Assembly (NCBI GenBank): GCA_045595285.1
Contig: JAZOAC010000069.1
Location: forward strand, 1 to 6,273
Length of the DNA: 6,273 nucleotides
From: UBA1731 sp045595285
GTDB lineage: Bacteria > Verrucomicrobiota > Kiritimatiellia > RFP12 > UBA1067
Direction: 5' to 3'
Shown one piece after another: positions 6,084 to 6,273 of the stretch. The translations under genes and the position numbers were made by a program. Under the pieces are notes generated by a model. That model saw only the letters and a program-made list of their open reading frames with translations. It ran no database searches and was not told the origin of the DNA. Positions within the stretch are counted from its first letter, which is position 1. Every line of letters starts with the position of its first letter.

Positions 6084-6273
6084 TTTTGCTCGTGAGTTTA
6101 TCAAATCGAATCGCCTTAGTCCATACGGGACAGGTCGCCGGACAAAGTAAATGCAACTATGGGCAGGTTAAATGCAAGGTAGGTTATTGATTTGCATTTA
6201 GTTTGCCTTGTTGCATTTAACTTATGCCAAAAATCCGTTGATTTGCGGTCCATTGCATTTGGGTTGCCTTGTA
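6084..6273. other. Intergenic region upstream of the L,D-transpeptidase gene
   Basis: I find no credible coding frame on either strand here. Apart from the TTGCATTTA array, the tract nearest the gene (6084-6140) is ordinary sequence. On the - strand, GATAAA about 13 bases before the ATG and an extended-like TGGCATAAG (complement of 6220-6228) are weak -10 candidates, neither with a good -35. No terminator is evident. If a gene starts beyond the right edge on the + strand, this would be a divergent control region. Confidence 0.5.
6148..6261. repeat. Phased array of TTGCATTTA motifs (at least five copies, both orientations)
   Basis: TTGCATTTA occurs as its complement at 6148-6156 and 6169-6177, and forward at 6192-6200, 6211-6219 and 6253-6261 (the last ends in G). 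Centre-to-centre distances are 21, 23, 19 and 42 bases, close to multiples of two helical turns. Conservation extends beyond the nonamer: copies are followed by roughly RNTTGCC, and the copies at 6192 and 6253 share TTGCATTT..GNTTGCCTTGT. The two central copies form an inverted repeat with 9-base arms and a 14-base loop. The tract is AT-rich compared with its surroundings and reaches nearly to the right edge, so more copies may follow. A cooperative operator upstream of the transpeptidase gene, or a dispersed intergenic repeat family, are both possible. No CRISPR-like unique spacers are present. Confidence 0.7.

Noticed and set aside
5497..6150. Open frame of 217 codons on the + strand opposite the L,D-transpeptidase gene
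   Set aside because: The opposite strand carries intact YkuD catalytic motifs; this frame shows no family features and mirrors it.
6148..6273. The right-edge repeats as a CRISPR array or transposon end
   Set aside because: Repeats are about 9-19 bases, in mixed orientation with related rather than unique spacers, and there is no transposase, target duplication or terminal-inverted-repeat structure in view.

Overview
The window looks like chromosomal DNA from a bacterium of the PVC group, most likely a gut-type Kiritimatiellae or a related Verrucomicrobiota lineage. This is inferred from gene content: a small secreted protein with a PEP-CTERM tail, a surface-type beta-rich protein ending in a 'PAGTGFWY' module, and a divergent multi-pass GT-C/DUF2723-like protein fused to TPR repeats. 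No rRNA or other phylogenetic marker is present, so the placement is provisional. Base composition is moderately GC-rich and even, except for the last ~130 bases, which are clearly more AT-rich.

Left block (2-3647, all + strand), an envelope/surface cluster. It holds the 3' end of a probable surface protein built from a two-fold repeated domain (2-655). Next is a 196-residue PEP-CTERM protein with signal peptide, PEP motif, membrane helix and Arg-rich tail (679-1269). Last is a ~790-residue membrane protein with a GT-C-like N-terminus and C-terminal TPRs (1272-3647). Gaps are 22 bases between the first two and essentially none between the last two, so this is very probably one operon. A plausible joint role is production, sorting and perhaps glycosylation of cell-surface proteins. 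The sorting enzyme (exosortase) is not in the window.

Middle block (3682-5239, + strand), a housekeeping pair. A consensus extended -10 promoter lies just upstream of a type-2 argC (arginine biosynthesis). argC is followed one base later by the XTP/dITP diphosphatase gene rdgB (nucleotide-pool cleaning).

Right block (5226-6083, - strand). An L,D-transpeptidase gene (peptidoglycan-binding region, LysM-like region, YkuD catalytic domain) converges on rdgB, and their 3' ends overlap by 14 bases. Upstream of it, 6084-6273 holds no gene. It carries at least five copies of a TTGCATTTA-based motif spaced at about two helical turns (21, 23, 19, 42 bases), two on one strand and three on the other, running up to the window edge. 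This phased array is the least explained element in the window.
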